NCBI GenBank assembly: GCA_035771165.1
Contig: JAWNZC010000322.1
Coordinates: 3,991,501 to 4,055,500 of the forward strand
DNA: 64,000 bases
DNA from: Paragorgia papillata
Taxonomy: Eukaryota; Cnidaria; Anthozoa; Scleralcyonacea; Coralliidae
Direction of reading: 5' to 3'
Shown here: piece after piece, positions 1 through 64,000 of the stretch
Position numbering within the stretch: the first letter of the stretch is position 1
Layout: every line of letters starts with the position of its first letter
Translations under genes and position numbers: made by a program
The notes under the pieces: model-generated
What the model saw: the letters and a program-made list of their open reading frames with translations, nothing else
Database searches by the model: none
What the model was told of the DNA's origin: nothing

Positions 1-693
1 ATTACCTTCTTGAAGTTCTTACAAACTTTGGATAATGAACAAATGATCTGCTCATAAACAACTCGGGCTCGTTGTTTAATTATTAAATATAAATATTTAA
101 TACATGAACAAAAGAAATCGAATGTTCTTTTATATAAATACTGACAACCATGACCTTTAAATATATGGCAAATCTTGAATCCAGAAAATATACGTTTTAC
201 CCACAGCAAAATGCAACGAGTATAGTCGCCTTTTTAGGCAGGTTTTTATTCCAAAACGTTTGAAGACACTAGTGACCTACCTAGGCTCTTGTATCTTTGA
301 GTTGCGCAAAACAAATCTCACCTGTTAAAGAAGTGAAAATATGCAACTGTTGTATTTATGGTGCTTGGTTGGTCGTGCTATATTATATATAATATTGGCA
401 ATGGGATGCAGCTTTTCCCAGCTCGGATTACACACTGAAATTCGTATTACACACGCTTTAACTGGTCTTAAAGTAATGTATTTTAATTGAACAGTTATAG
501 TAAATATCTCATTGGTCCTCATTGAATGCATGGTTTAACCAATTATACGATCGAGTCATTTTACTCGTTTTTGCATTTTCCCCGCCCTTTCAGGGCTTGG
601 AAAAATACATCCGAAGTTCGTAAAATACCAATCGGCCAAACCATTCAATATAGAAGTTGCATGCTATTTCCATGCATTGTTTCTTTATTTTAG

Positions 694-2705
694 ATTGCTC
701 CAAAGTTGTGATTGCCTTGATTTCCAACGATTATCTTCGTTCTAAAGTTTGTATTGAGGAATTAAGCTTAGCTGTGGCCATACAATTACAAGATAATTGC
801 AAAGTTTTGCCCTTTATTATTGAGCCACTTGAGGAGAACGTAGAATGGTTAAGTTTACTTTCACCAATCAACTGTTTGGAAGAAACGTCTCAGAATGAAA
901 TTTCCACAACTGCTATTCGCAAAGCTATCGTGAAAGAACTACAGGGTGTAAAAGGTAAAAAAATACCATGCTGATATTAACTTTTTACTTTATTATTTAG
1001 ACTTTGTAGAAATCTCAAAACGATGTGATTGCTGAGGTATCATTACCTTCAAATTATGAAGCTTAACCAACATTAAAACCACCATCTGATTGGACAACCT
1101 TTTAAAACGAATCCTCACCCCCATACCACCTCCCGGTAATCACGCCCCCCGGAAACCCTAAACCTAACCACAACCCTCTGGAAAAATGTGCCTCCTCTCA
1201 GACCCCGACCACAACACCCCTCTAGGATTTTTAGCTTTATGTGTTCAAGATTAACATCCCGCATGTGGGATGGTTATATTAGATGGTTAAGCTTCATATT
1301 TTGTAACCGATGATACCTCGATTGCTACCTAAAGCTATATTTAAAAAAAAACGCTGCTAAACAAATTCTAAAATCTCGTACTTCAAAATGACAACTCCGA
1401 GGGGAGACTGAAACGAGTAAAGTCAGTGCAGTCTTGCATAAGTACCAGTCTCTTTTCCAAAATTACTTTTGAAGAACAATTTCTTGTGATACAATAGTCA
1501 CCGTGCTGAGCGGACCAATCAAAATGCAGGAATCAGGAATTCACCTCAGAAATTATACTAATCTTTATTAGTCTTCTTTTATATCCACTATTTATCTATT
1601 ATTATTTTTATCTTATATAGGACCACCAAACAAACTTGGGTTTGCAGAAAATATGAAGATAAACTCATTGGCATCTGTTTTAGAAGATGCTCGATCTCTC
1701 CTCTTTCAAGATCATTTTGCATCACTGGTTGTTGCTCCAGACCACGCTGGTGGTCGTGCTGTGGGATCTTGCGTCATTAGTCCTAAGAATGCCTCAACTA
1801 ATGTAGATATTTATATCATCTCCTCCTCAGATGACTCACAGCATTGTCAACTCTTGCAAAGTCTAATTCTCTCCAAAGATCCATCGTTCATTATTAAGAA
1901 GTCTTCTGATGAAAACAACTCAGTTCGCTTAACCTTCCTTGATGAAGCCCGTTTGATCATTGCTTTGTTGTCTAGCAGCTTTATGGAGTCTCCTGAATTA
2001 GTTCATGAACTAAACATTGCTTGGTGTCGACAAAGGTACTCTTCCAACTTGTGTTTTCTGGCAATCACTTTAGACAAACTGCGGGACAAACCAACGTATG
2101 TCCATCTTTTCCCGTGTTTTTTCAACTGTGATGACAATCAATGGACGGAAAACCCAGCCAATCTAAAACAACTGCCTGCAAATGAACTTTCCCATGTTTA
2201 TGCAACATGCGAAAGTCCGCCGAAGGTTTTGCTTTGCTTTGTTACTGCAGCAAATCTTTTACATCAATGGTTAGAAGAGCAAGAATGCACTGTGGCTGGT
2301 TTACACGACAAGTTTAACAATTATGTTCATTTGAGTAGATGCATTCAACGTTCAAAAGCAGAAACACCCCAAGAGCAAAGTTGGGGAAAGAACGACGCCA
2401 CAGTTGGATCTGCAAAGAAAGTAAATTTTCAGGAAACTACCTTGACAAAAAATGTAGACGAACTTTGCATTCAACGTTCAAAAACCGAAACACTCCAAGA
2501 ACAACGTCAGGGAAACTCAAAGAACGACGCCATAGTTGGATCTGCAAAGAAAGTAAATTTTCAGGAAAATACCGTGACAAATATTGAAGGCGAACTTTGC
2601 AGTAATTTAGATGAACATCACGCGCCCATTGAAGCCACGCCGCCATTAGATAAAAAAAGATCTGGCCGTAATTCTTCTTCTTCCACGACATGTTTGATCT
2701 TTTAA
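694..2705 (+). CDS. TIR-domain protein, 3' part (two exons; 5' end outside or unresolved)
   Basis: Two exons: 694-954 (acceptor after TTTTAG, donor AAG|GTAAAA, phase 1) and 1621-2705 (acceptor TATATAG). The first encodes the C-terminal half of a TIR domain: a beta strand ending VVIALIS, then SKVCIEEL, which fits the S/C/E pattern around the catalytic Glu of NAD-cleaving TIR domains. The second encodes a more diverged TIR-like domain (IYIISSS..., then LIIALLSSSF and ELVHELNIAW). A tail follows with two imperfect 42-44 residue repeats (DNA 2338-2466 and 2467-2597; each begins CIQRSK). The protein ends KKRSGRN...TTCLIF-stop, a basic stretch followed by a CaaX-like box (Cys, Leu, Ile, Phe). The upstream exon carrying the first half of TIR1 was not identified. 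Alternative donor at 945 keeps the same phase. Function in immune or NAD signalling is inferred from the family only. Confidence 0.75.
1034..1319. mobile_element. MITE with 7-bp target duplication (copy 1), in the TIR gene intron
   Basis: 286 bp with terminal inverted repeats of about 38 bp that begin GAGGTATCAT and run into TTCAAATTATGAAGCTTAAC. It is flanked on both sides by GATTGCT (1027-1033 and 1320-1326). The interior is C-rich on this strand. A near-identical copy lies at 50174-50461 with a different 7-bp duplication. No coding capacity; superfamily not assigned. Confidence 0.85.
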
Positions 2706-4335
2706 CTGTTTCCTGAAGTGCAGTGCCTAAGGACTCTCCGCACTTACACAGTTTATTAATATTTTGGCACATAATTGTAATATTTACTTTGGTACTAGAT
2801 TTAGTATTCGGGACATATAGTTTAGACATTTATAGTATTTCGGCACATACACAGCATTGCTCTTTTGCACTGTGTTGGTTTACATACGATACGGTCCTAA
2901 GTTCATAAGCAGAATGAAACATTTAATTTATATGCATGCATATACATACATTCTTTATATTTAACGTATTTATTATTATTCAAATCTTACCGTTACACCA
3001 ACCTCGTACGCAGGGCATTTTGCCTCCACGTTGGGAGGTCGGCGATGGCCCTGGCATCGGCTGGTCACGTGATACCCAGAATTTTGGGGTGTTTTGGCAA
3101 AAATATTTATGCGGTATTTGTGTTTTGTTTTTGTATAATACGTAAAAATGATTAATAAATGAGAAATATTTAATGATGTGCCGAATCACTCATGTAAACC
3201 CCCCTTTATCATAAAAACAACTGGCTAGCATTATTTATCATGATCATACTCCCCACGATTATCCAGGATACATGTAAATGTCATGAACAAACATAACTAA
3301 TGTTGTTCTTGACTTTAACCAAAGCTATCGTTTCCAACTACAGCTCGTAGATGACGCAAAAAAATTCTGAGCTTTGATTGGCCCTGATTTAATCGTCGCG
3401 CATTCGTTAGAGTTGCACAAAAAAAGCTAACACACAAACACACAAAACGACAGCAATATATCTGCTGCGCAGATACAATAAAAGGGTTAAATAAAAGCTA
3501 TAAATTCAAATGTGAAGTTCCTGACACTTTTCTGCTTTGGCTAGAAGGTCGCAAACGTTTCAAAAAAGGTTCATAATAAGATGTATTCAAGTAATACTTA
3601 TTATTAATTTAACACATCAAATGACCGACGTTTCCCCATTTTAAAAATATTTCCCGTTTAGCTAAAAACCAGAACTTTCTACCCTAAATAGCATTTTTCA
3701 ATAGCTTCTGTTTGATATATATATATCATTTGTTATTTAATTATATCATTTTAAAAAATCTAAAATTCTGTATTAATCAGTGAGAAGTCAATTTCCTGTT
3801 AATTTGTAATATTATTTCGAACAACGGTTCGCCACTTTGGACATTTTAACGAGTTTTACTTAACGGAGAAACTTGAACTATACATCAAATGAAAGCTTAT
3901 TCAACATGTGATAACATACGTACACAATACATTTTAGTGATGAGTAGTTATGAAATTACTAGTCATCTTGTTCCCACAACTGACAAGATGCCGCGTGCGA
4001 TATGCCATGCCACTTCACACTCACCTCTTTTCCCCTCGGAATCGTTCAAAAGTCGTCAACATGAAAGCCCATCGGCATCGGAGTTCAAAATATCACAGCC
4101 CTGCATTAAATAACTATGAAATCCATAAAAATACCAAAGTTAAGAGCGTCTAAAAAGGGATTAGCCAATGGGAATTTTGCGTACATTCTGTACGCATAAA
4201 TGCTTCAGTCGCAGGCTCTTTCAACACCGCCCACTCCGCGACCGCGCCTCTGCAGAGAGCCTGCCCAATTTAGACGATAACTCTTTCTGAAAAAAATATA
4301 ACTTCAAAAGGTTGACGGTTGACCTTTAAGTAATA
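2706..4335. other. Intergenic, repeat remnants
   Basis: No convincing gene. 2995-3100 resembles repeat DNA (GGGAGGTCGGCGATGG; a related motif occurs near 59311). 3272-3345 is a dispersed repeat shared with 59148-59222 (both contain GTTCTTGACTTTAACCAA). The rest is AT-rich and unassigned. Confidence 0.5.
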
Positions 4336-4436
4336 GATAAAATACTCGCGGCCGATCTGTATGGGCATTTACAATGGCGAGCGCGTAGCGCGAGCCATTG
4401 TTAATGCCCATACAGATCGGCCGCGAGTATTTTATC
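4336..4436. repeat. Near-perfect palindrome (foldback)
   Basis: Arms of about 43 bp (GATAAAATACTCGCGGCCGA... and its complement) around a short GC-rich loop rich in GCGAGCGCG/CGCGAGC. Typical of small foldback MITEs in this window. Confidence 0.8.
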
Positions 4437-4612
4437 TTACTTGTGAAATTAATAATGGATTATTGATGAACGACAGTTCACAATAGTACTATAATGAATA
4501 ATTACGTATGTAGAGAGTTATATTCCCCTTGGTATTCTAGCGATGTCTAATTTGAATTTACAAGTTATGCAGTCGTTTATTGCATTTCAAAGTTAACGTG
4601 GTTGCAGTAAAC

Positions 4613-5476
4613 ATGTCAATGCAACGTTTTCGTGCGGCAAAAACTGCAGAAGAAGGAAAGTGTTTACTTGCAGAAGCAACACCTAAAAACACTGTCTATA
4701 ATACCAAATGGGCATTAAAGGTTTTTGAAGTATGGCAGTCGACTCGCTCGAACAAGAGAGCAATACAAGAGACTGTTGGCTTTGAGGGAGTGGTTTTAAC
4801 TAATACAGGATTTAACTGTTCCTATACATGAAATGACTACGTATACTGTAAACTTCTGGTTGTGTAAGTTCATTACCGAAGTTGCGAAGCAGAATGGCGA
4901 ACGGTACCCGCCGAAAAGTTTGTACTTGCTGATATGTGGAATCAATCGCCATTTACTGGACTTAAAGGGAGAGAATGGAGTCAATATTTTGGCGAAAGGC
5001 GAGAGAAGGTGAGTAGGTAGGGATTGAATAATTTGTGAATTTCTTGTTAATCAATAGGTGACTTTGAATAAACGTCACGCTGTTGAGGACGGGGCAACCA
5101 GAACGTGCGTAAAGTTATTGAATGCTGATTGTTGCTTGGATTTCAGGTTTGCTTTATTTCGTAAAACATTAGATGCAGAGATGAAGAATGCGACAAAAAG
5201 TGGCATCGCGGTAGCATCGAAGAAGAGGATCGCAAAGAAATTACAGCCGAAGAGGAGACTCTACTCTGGGAGAAAGGACTATTAGGAACCGCAACAGCTG
5301 AGTCGTTACTTTGTACGATTTATTTTTATAACGGGAAAATTTTTGGTCTGGGGGCTGGTGAGCATAGATTGCTTAGAAAATGTAATATAATTATCCAAGA
5401 TAATTTCATTATTTTCGATGAAAGTCTTTCAAAAACGTTTAACAACTGTAAGATTAAGTTTGTTGTGAAGAAGTAA
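4613..5476 (+). pseudogene. Crypton-derived (DUF3504 / KIAA1958-like) gene, frameshifted
   Basis: Three reading-frame blocks together resemble the tyrosine-recombinase-derived DUF3504 proteins (KIAA1958/ZMYM/QRICH1-like) that descend from Crypton transposons. Block 1 (from ATG 4613) has the N-terminal helical segment (PKNTVYNTKWALKVFEVW). Block 2, about 4790-5010 in another frame after a TAA, reads HEMTTYTVNFWLCKFI... then YPPKSLYLLICGINRHLL. Block 3, after a possible intron (5008-5057), reads FALFRKTLDAEMK, shifts frame near 5215, and continues EEETLLWEKGLLGTATAE then FYNGKIFGLGAGEHRLLR to a TAA at 5474. At least two frameshifts and one in-frame stop make it non-functional. Family assignment is from remembered motif order, not a search. 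Confidence 0.65.
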
Positions 5477-6097
5477 CTCTTGCTTGCTAGATATTTGCTT
5501 TAAATTGTTGTAAGTGTGTAATATTTTCTTGCAGTCGCGGGAGGTTTGAGTGTGAAATCTGTATCAAAGTTAATGAATTAATTAGCTCAGTAAGAAATCT
5601 GTATGAAAGTTAATGAATTAATTAGCTCGAAAACTACATTGTTCTTTTAATTCTATTCACTAACCCCATGTTTTCCCTGTTACTTTTCAAGCCCTCCCCA
5701 TGCTTTTAGATAATCGACCTTTATTGAGATTTATTATGTTAGTCATGTGACTTGAATGCCGCGTTAGGATTCGTTCTTAACCTCATTAATTATTCATGAA
5801 TTTCACAAGTTTAAAAAAAGTCATTTTACTGTATAGTAATGCCCAAGTGGGACTCCACGAGTTCGACCGATTTTTTTCTAACCTGAATGTCAGGAAGGCG
5901 AGAACAAATAAATTAAAGGCCCACGTCCATCACGCGTTTATACACAGGGAGCCCATCTTGGCAATTCGTCATGCCAAAAAGCGTGTGGGCACCTCACGAT
6001 CGGAAATCGCATAGAAAATCGGCCACCCTCATGGGGCAGTTCGCAGGCCACGTGCGTGCTGGCTCAAGTGAATTGTCGGCCCCGAGCTTGATGAAAT

Positions 6098-6165
6098 TAG
6101 CCTGCGCCGCAGACGTCTAAACCCCTGGATTTAACCAGGGGTTTAGACGTCTGCGGCGCAGGCTA
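6098..6165. mobile_element. 68-bp perfect hairpin MITE
   Basis: Two arms of 31 bp (TAGCCTGCGCCGCAGACGTC... and exact complement) with a 6-bp loop. Flanked by GATGAAAT on both sides (6090-6097 and 6166-6173), so it behaves as a transposed unit with an 8-bp duplication. It shares the TAGCCTG terminus with the element at 34474-34682. Confidence 0.8.
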
Positions 6166-6655
6166 GATGAAATTTACTAATTTCTAAAACACACAGACAT
6201 GCAACTGAACAATCTGTCCATATGTAGCCAAAAACAGAAAAATCAAGACAAAGAAAAAATCAATAAAATTATAGTTATCTGATAGTTGAGATCTTTACTC
6301 ACCCTCCAATTCCATAGTTGATTGGGTTTGTTTTATGTCAACTCGTCACTTCGTCAGTCGTCAAGTATACTTTCCACGACTGATTCGAACTTTAAAATCC
6401 GTTTTAAAGGCCGATTGGGTACACACATTTGCCAAAAACATACCAACTTCTTTTGGGGGTAGAAAACGGCCAACAAACAACAGATTTTAGTCATTTAACA
6501 TGGACGTTTACGATACTAGATCGCATCTTGTTCAGTTCTTCGTCTAATTTTCCCGCCATGTTTGATTTCAAGTCACTATTAACAATGTTAGTTAATTATG
6601 CAAATTTATTCCGTGCCAAGTTTTGCCAAATTTTTTACAGGATCTTGCAGGCCCT

Positions 6656-6930
6656 TGCAACTGCGGTCATGGCTAAATGGTATCCGTGATCAGGAGGTTT
6701 CAAGATGGCCGCCATTCTGATAACGTTAGAAAAAATAAACAAATACTAACTAATACTAAACCTAATCTAATCCTAACCATTACCCTAATCCTAACCCTAA
6801 CCCTAATCCTAACCCTAACCCTAAACTTAACCGTAAACCTAACCCTAAAACTAATCTTAATAATTGCCGCCATTTTGAAACCTCCTGATCACGGATATCA
6901 TTTAGCCATGACCATTGCACTGCCTCCTCC
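6656..6930. mobile_element. MITE with telomere-like (CCCTAA)n core and 9-bp duplication
   Basis: Inverted arms carry TCATGGCTAAATG...ATCCGTGATCAGGAGGTTTC (left about 6668-6715; right about 6868-6915). The core, 6745-6860, is a degenerate array of CCTAACC/CTAATC units. GCAGGCCCT flanks the element at 6647-6655 and 6931-6939. A 9-bp duplication suggests a Mutator-like origin. The telomere-like core is an interstitial array, not a chromosome end. Confidence 0.75.
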
Positions 6931-7708
6931 GCAGGCCCTCGTTGCATCATGGACAGGTCAAATTTCCGATCGTAACGTGGCTAGAGATCAGTGAACGTGG
7001 CGGACTCGAAAGACGCGCGGGGGACTGTGGCACACTCGGTCGCGGTGTGTAAAGGAAATTTTACATGTCGTATTTTCGGGAGATGTGTTCCGCAAGTAGC
7101 TAGGACACTACATCATCGTTAACACTTCGGATAGCTACGAAATCCTACGATAAGCTTTTCGGATAAAGCGGGAAGTCTCAGGATTATTGATTTATTGCAC
7201 ATTCATTCTAACGCGGTGGCTCCCGACCGCCCTGCTCCCGACGATACGAGATGTCCTGGCTACTTGCGGAACACATTCCACGTTGAACGTTTGGTGTTTC
7301 ATCCCTTATATTTATTCCTCTCCTCCCCCCTTTCCCCCCGTTTTTCCTTTTTTCCGCCTTTTTTCCCTCTTCCCGTAACCATTTTTCGTTTTTTAAAATC
7401 CCCTGCCAGGGTGCCCACGCGCTTTTTGGTATGACGAATTGCCAAGATGGGCTCCCTGTGGTTTATACAGTCGCTTTATGTGCTCGTGGGCCCTCCAGAA
7501 TCTTAATTCTAAAAAGCCACTAATCGGGGTTGGTATCGACCGTTCAGGTTAGAAAAATTTGTGGATTGAAAAGTTGGTGGCCGAGTTCATGTCCTAATAT
7601 AACCTAGGTACTTCATGTAATCTTGAACCGAAAGTTTAGCTCTTCTACCCCCCATCCCCACCCCCCTTGTGTTGTTGATACAGTTTTAAAAATATTACAG
7701 TATCGCTC

Positions 7709-62675
<54,967 letters not shown>

Positions 62676-63510
62676 ATAGTTTACAGTCAGTTTCAGCTTG
62701 CTTTTGAAATCCAAAACGTATAATTGAAATGAACATTCCGAACTTACGTTGCAATGTTCAGAACTACATTGCGAGGTAGATACAAATTTAAGTCGGCAAT
62801 TTGTTTCTGTTTAACCAAGTATCTCAGTATTATTCTTCATTTCCATCAAACACTACACAACAAATAATCTTCTACTCCGTGATTTCGCCAAAGGATTCAA
62901 TTCAAAGCTTATTAAATCCGAACTTCACAGTTCACAATGAACTTCCGTACCTAGTTCCCAACCTTCCAACAAATGTTGACAAACGAATTTCAAAAGCAAG
63001 CTGAACTGACTATAAGTGGTCACAGTGCATGGTTCTTCTTGCATTAATTGCATGCATGGTGTCTGCTTCGCAAGATACTTAATTAGTCTGTTCTCTGCCA
63101 TAAAACGAAAATTAAGTCTATTATTTAACATCTTTTGCAGTTTTACCTTTCCTTACTTCGTTGTCGAGACGACATTTTGACGTCACATGTGCATAATGAC
63201 TTATCGGAGAAGGTTATATATATCCTTGGTGTTTTCAAACCAAATTAATTCGAAGGAAGTGTGTGGATGTGTTTCTCCCACAACACCAAACATACATGTA
63301 CATTTTCAAGTGATTGCAAAGATATAAACTAGGACTGCATGAGGCTACTCAAATAAAACTATAAAAAATAGGTAGTCAAGGACTGCATGTATCTACGGGT
63401 CATATCTTATTTGTATAGAGAACGAAGACTCGACAAAGTGACCATCGGGGAACACGGAACTCGCGATGTTCGGGTTCCGAAACTATCCGAAGATTTGGAC
63501 TACTTACACA
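62676..63510. other. Intergenic downstream of LONRF
   Basis: No gene seen. AATAAA at 63353 is a possible polyadenylation signal. GACTGCATG occurs twice (63332 and 63380). Confidence 0.4.
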
Positions 63511-63607
63511 CAGGGCCGCCGAGAGGTTTTGTGGGGCCCGGGGCAAAAATTGATTGGGCCCCTGATGACGTCATAGTGATGACGTCATGGCAGTAAAATC
63601 TTTATTG

Positions 63608-63756
63608 ATATAGTTCATAAAGTATTAAAGTTTGCGGATACAACCATGTATAATTTATAATTGCTTTATTATAGCTAAGCTTTCGTCCTGTTTAACTCAG
63701 GACTTCCTCAGAGTCAGAGCTTGCGAAAACTTTATGAACTACATCAATATTTTAAG
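63608..63756. mobile_element. Penelope-type solo terminal repeat inside the hAT element
   Basis: ATCTTTATTG on both sides (63598-63607 and 63757-63766). Terminal AGTTCATAAAGT / CTTTATGAACT pair. Contains a hammerhead-like motif on the minus strand (63675-63717). Confidence 0.65.
63675..63717 (-). ncRNA. Hammerhead-like motif (HHR-e)
   Basis: CTGAGGA, extra A, GTCCTG AGTTAAA CAGGAC, GAAAG. Stem II is 6 perfect pairs; stem I is only about 2 bp. Confidence 0.4.
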
Positions 63757-63774
63757 ATCTTTATTGTCCAGAAT

Positions 63775-64000
63775 CTAGAAAATCTTTTTTCTGGCTTTTT
63801 CAGCCGCAAAACTGTCAATTAAATCTTCAAAGTTAAGACATCTTGCCAAACGATGCTCTATGGACAGTACCATAAGATTTGCGATCCTTTCTTGTGTCAT
63901 TGTTGATCGCAGTCTGGATTTTATCAAAGCAAGTTTGCTGAACGAACGTTCTCCTGATGCTACTGATACAGGGATAGACAAAAAAATCCGAAGGCAAATG
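63775..64000 (-). CDS. hAT transposase, C-terminal dimerisation domain (partial)
   Basis: Frame open from the window edge to a TAG at 63775. Reads LSIPVSVASGERSFSKL then ALIKSRLRSTMTQERI and LSIEHRLA, the classic hAT C-terminal dimerisation region of ZNF862/TTF-zinc-finger-type transposases. Appears intact within the window; the catalytic region lies outside. Confidence 0.85.
   Translation of the reverse strand, partial: ICLRIFLSIPVSVASGERSFSKLALIKSRLRSTMTQERIANLMVLSIEHRLARCLNFEDLIDSFAAEKARKKIF

Larger units (their letters stand above)
5874..7557. mobile_element. Element bounded by about 120-150 bp imperfect inverted repeats
   Basis: The left arm (about 5874-5995) and right arm (about 7411-7557) are inverted copies. 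Both contain TTTCTAACCTGAA, a block around GGGAGCCCATCTTGGCAATT, and a lysine-codon-like AAAAAGCG stretch. Between them lie the hairpin at 6098 and the telomere-core MITE at 6656. No transposase ORF was seen, so this is a non-autonomous element or a decayed one. Outer boundaries are approximate. Confidence 0.55.
63511..64000 (-). mobile_element. hAT transposon, one end only
   Basis: Begins CAGGGCCGCCGAGAGG (a hAT-type terminus) and contains the 3' end of a hAT transposase gene reading inward from beyond the window. Interrupted by the insertion at 63608-63756. Confidence 0.75.

Noticed and set aside
6745..6860. Chromosome end or telomere
   Set aside because: Degenerate, short and enclosed by inverted repeats with a target duplication; genes continue on both sides.

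Overview
The window looks like nuclear DNA of an early-branching animal, with a cnidarian as the best guess (inference, not proven). It is AT-rich, its genes carry spliceosomal introns with GT/AG boundaries, it encodes animal families (LONRF, an MFSD6-like transporter, a BEN-domain protein, a TIR protein), and it is packed with metazoan-type mobile elements (CR1/L2-like LINE, Penelope-like elements, hAT, Ginger1, Crypton-derived sequence, many foldback MITEs). There is no prokaryotic signature.

Layout. 1-2705: 3' end of a plus-strand gene for a double-TIR protein ending in a CaaX-type C-terminus. 2706-7700: intergenic repeats, including a broken Crypton-derived (DUF3504/KIAA1958-like) gene and a MITE with a telomere-repeat core. 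7709-62675: one 12-exon, plus-strand LONRF-type gene (TPR, RING, TPR, RING, LON substrate-binding domain; 636 aa). Its exons join with matching phases. Intron 1 (21.6 kb) holds a LINE, a complete Ginger1-type DNA transposon (18561-23853) and a two-exon MFSD6-like transporter gene (24366-26469). The last intron (17.6 kb) holds a complete five-exon BEN-domain gene (47731-58192) that itself contains a Penelope-like element. 62676-64000: intergenic DNA and the edge of an autonomous hAT transposon whose minus-strand transposase runs off the window.

The most notable object is the Ginger1-type transposon. It has TGT...ACA ends, multi-copy subterminal repeats, a CCGG target duplication on both sides, and an apparently intact 9-exon integrase-like transposase (HHCC zinc domain plus DDE core) ending in a PHD finger. 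Second is a set of hammerhead-ribozyme-like motifs associated with Penelope-type sequences, two of which show a compensatory change in stem I. Third is the TIR protein with a predicted lipid-anchor C-terminus.

Mobile elements dominate the rest. Many insertions can be delimited exactly by target-site duplications (7, 8, 9, 10 and 16 bp), and several are nested. All gene models are hand-spliced from the sequence; no homology search was possible.
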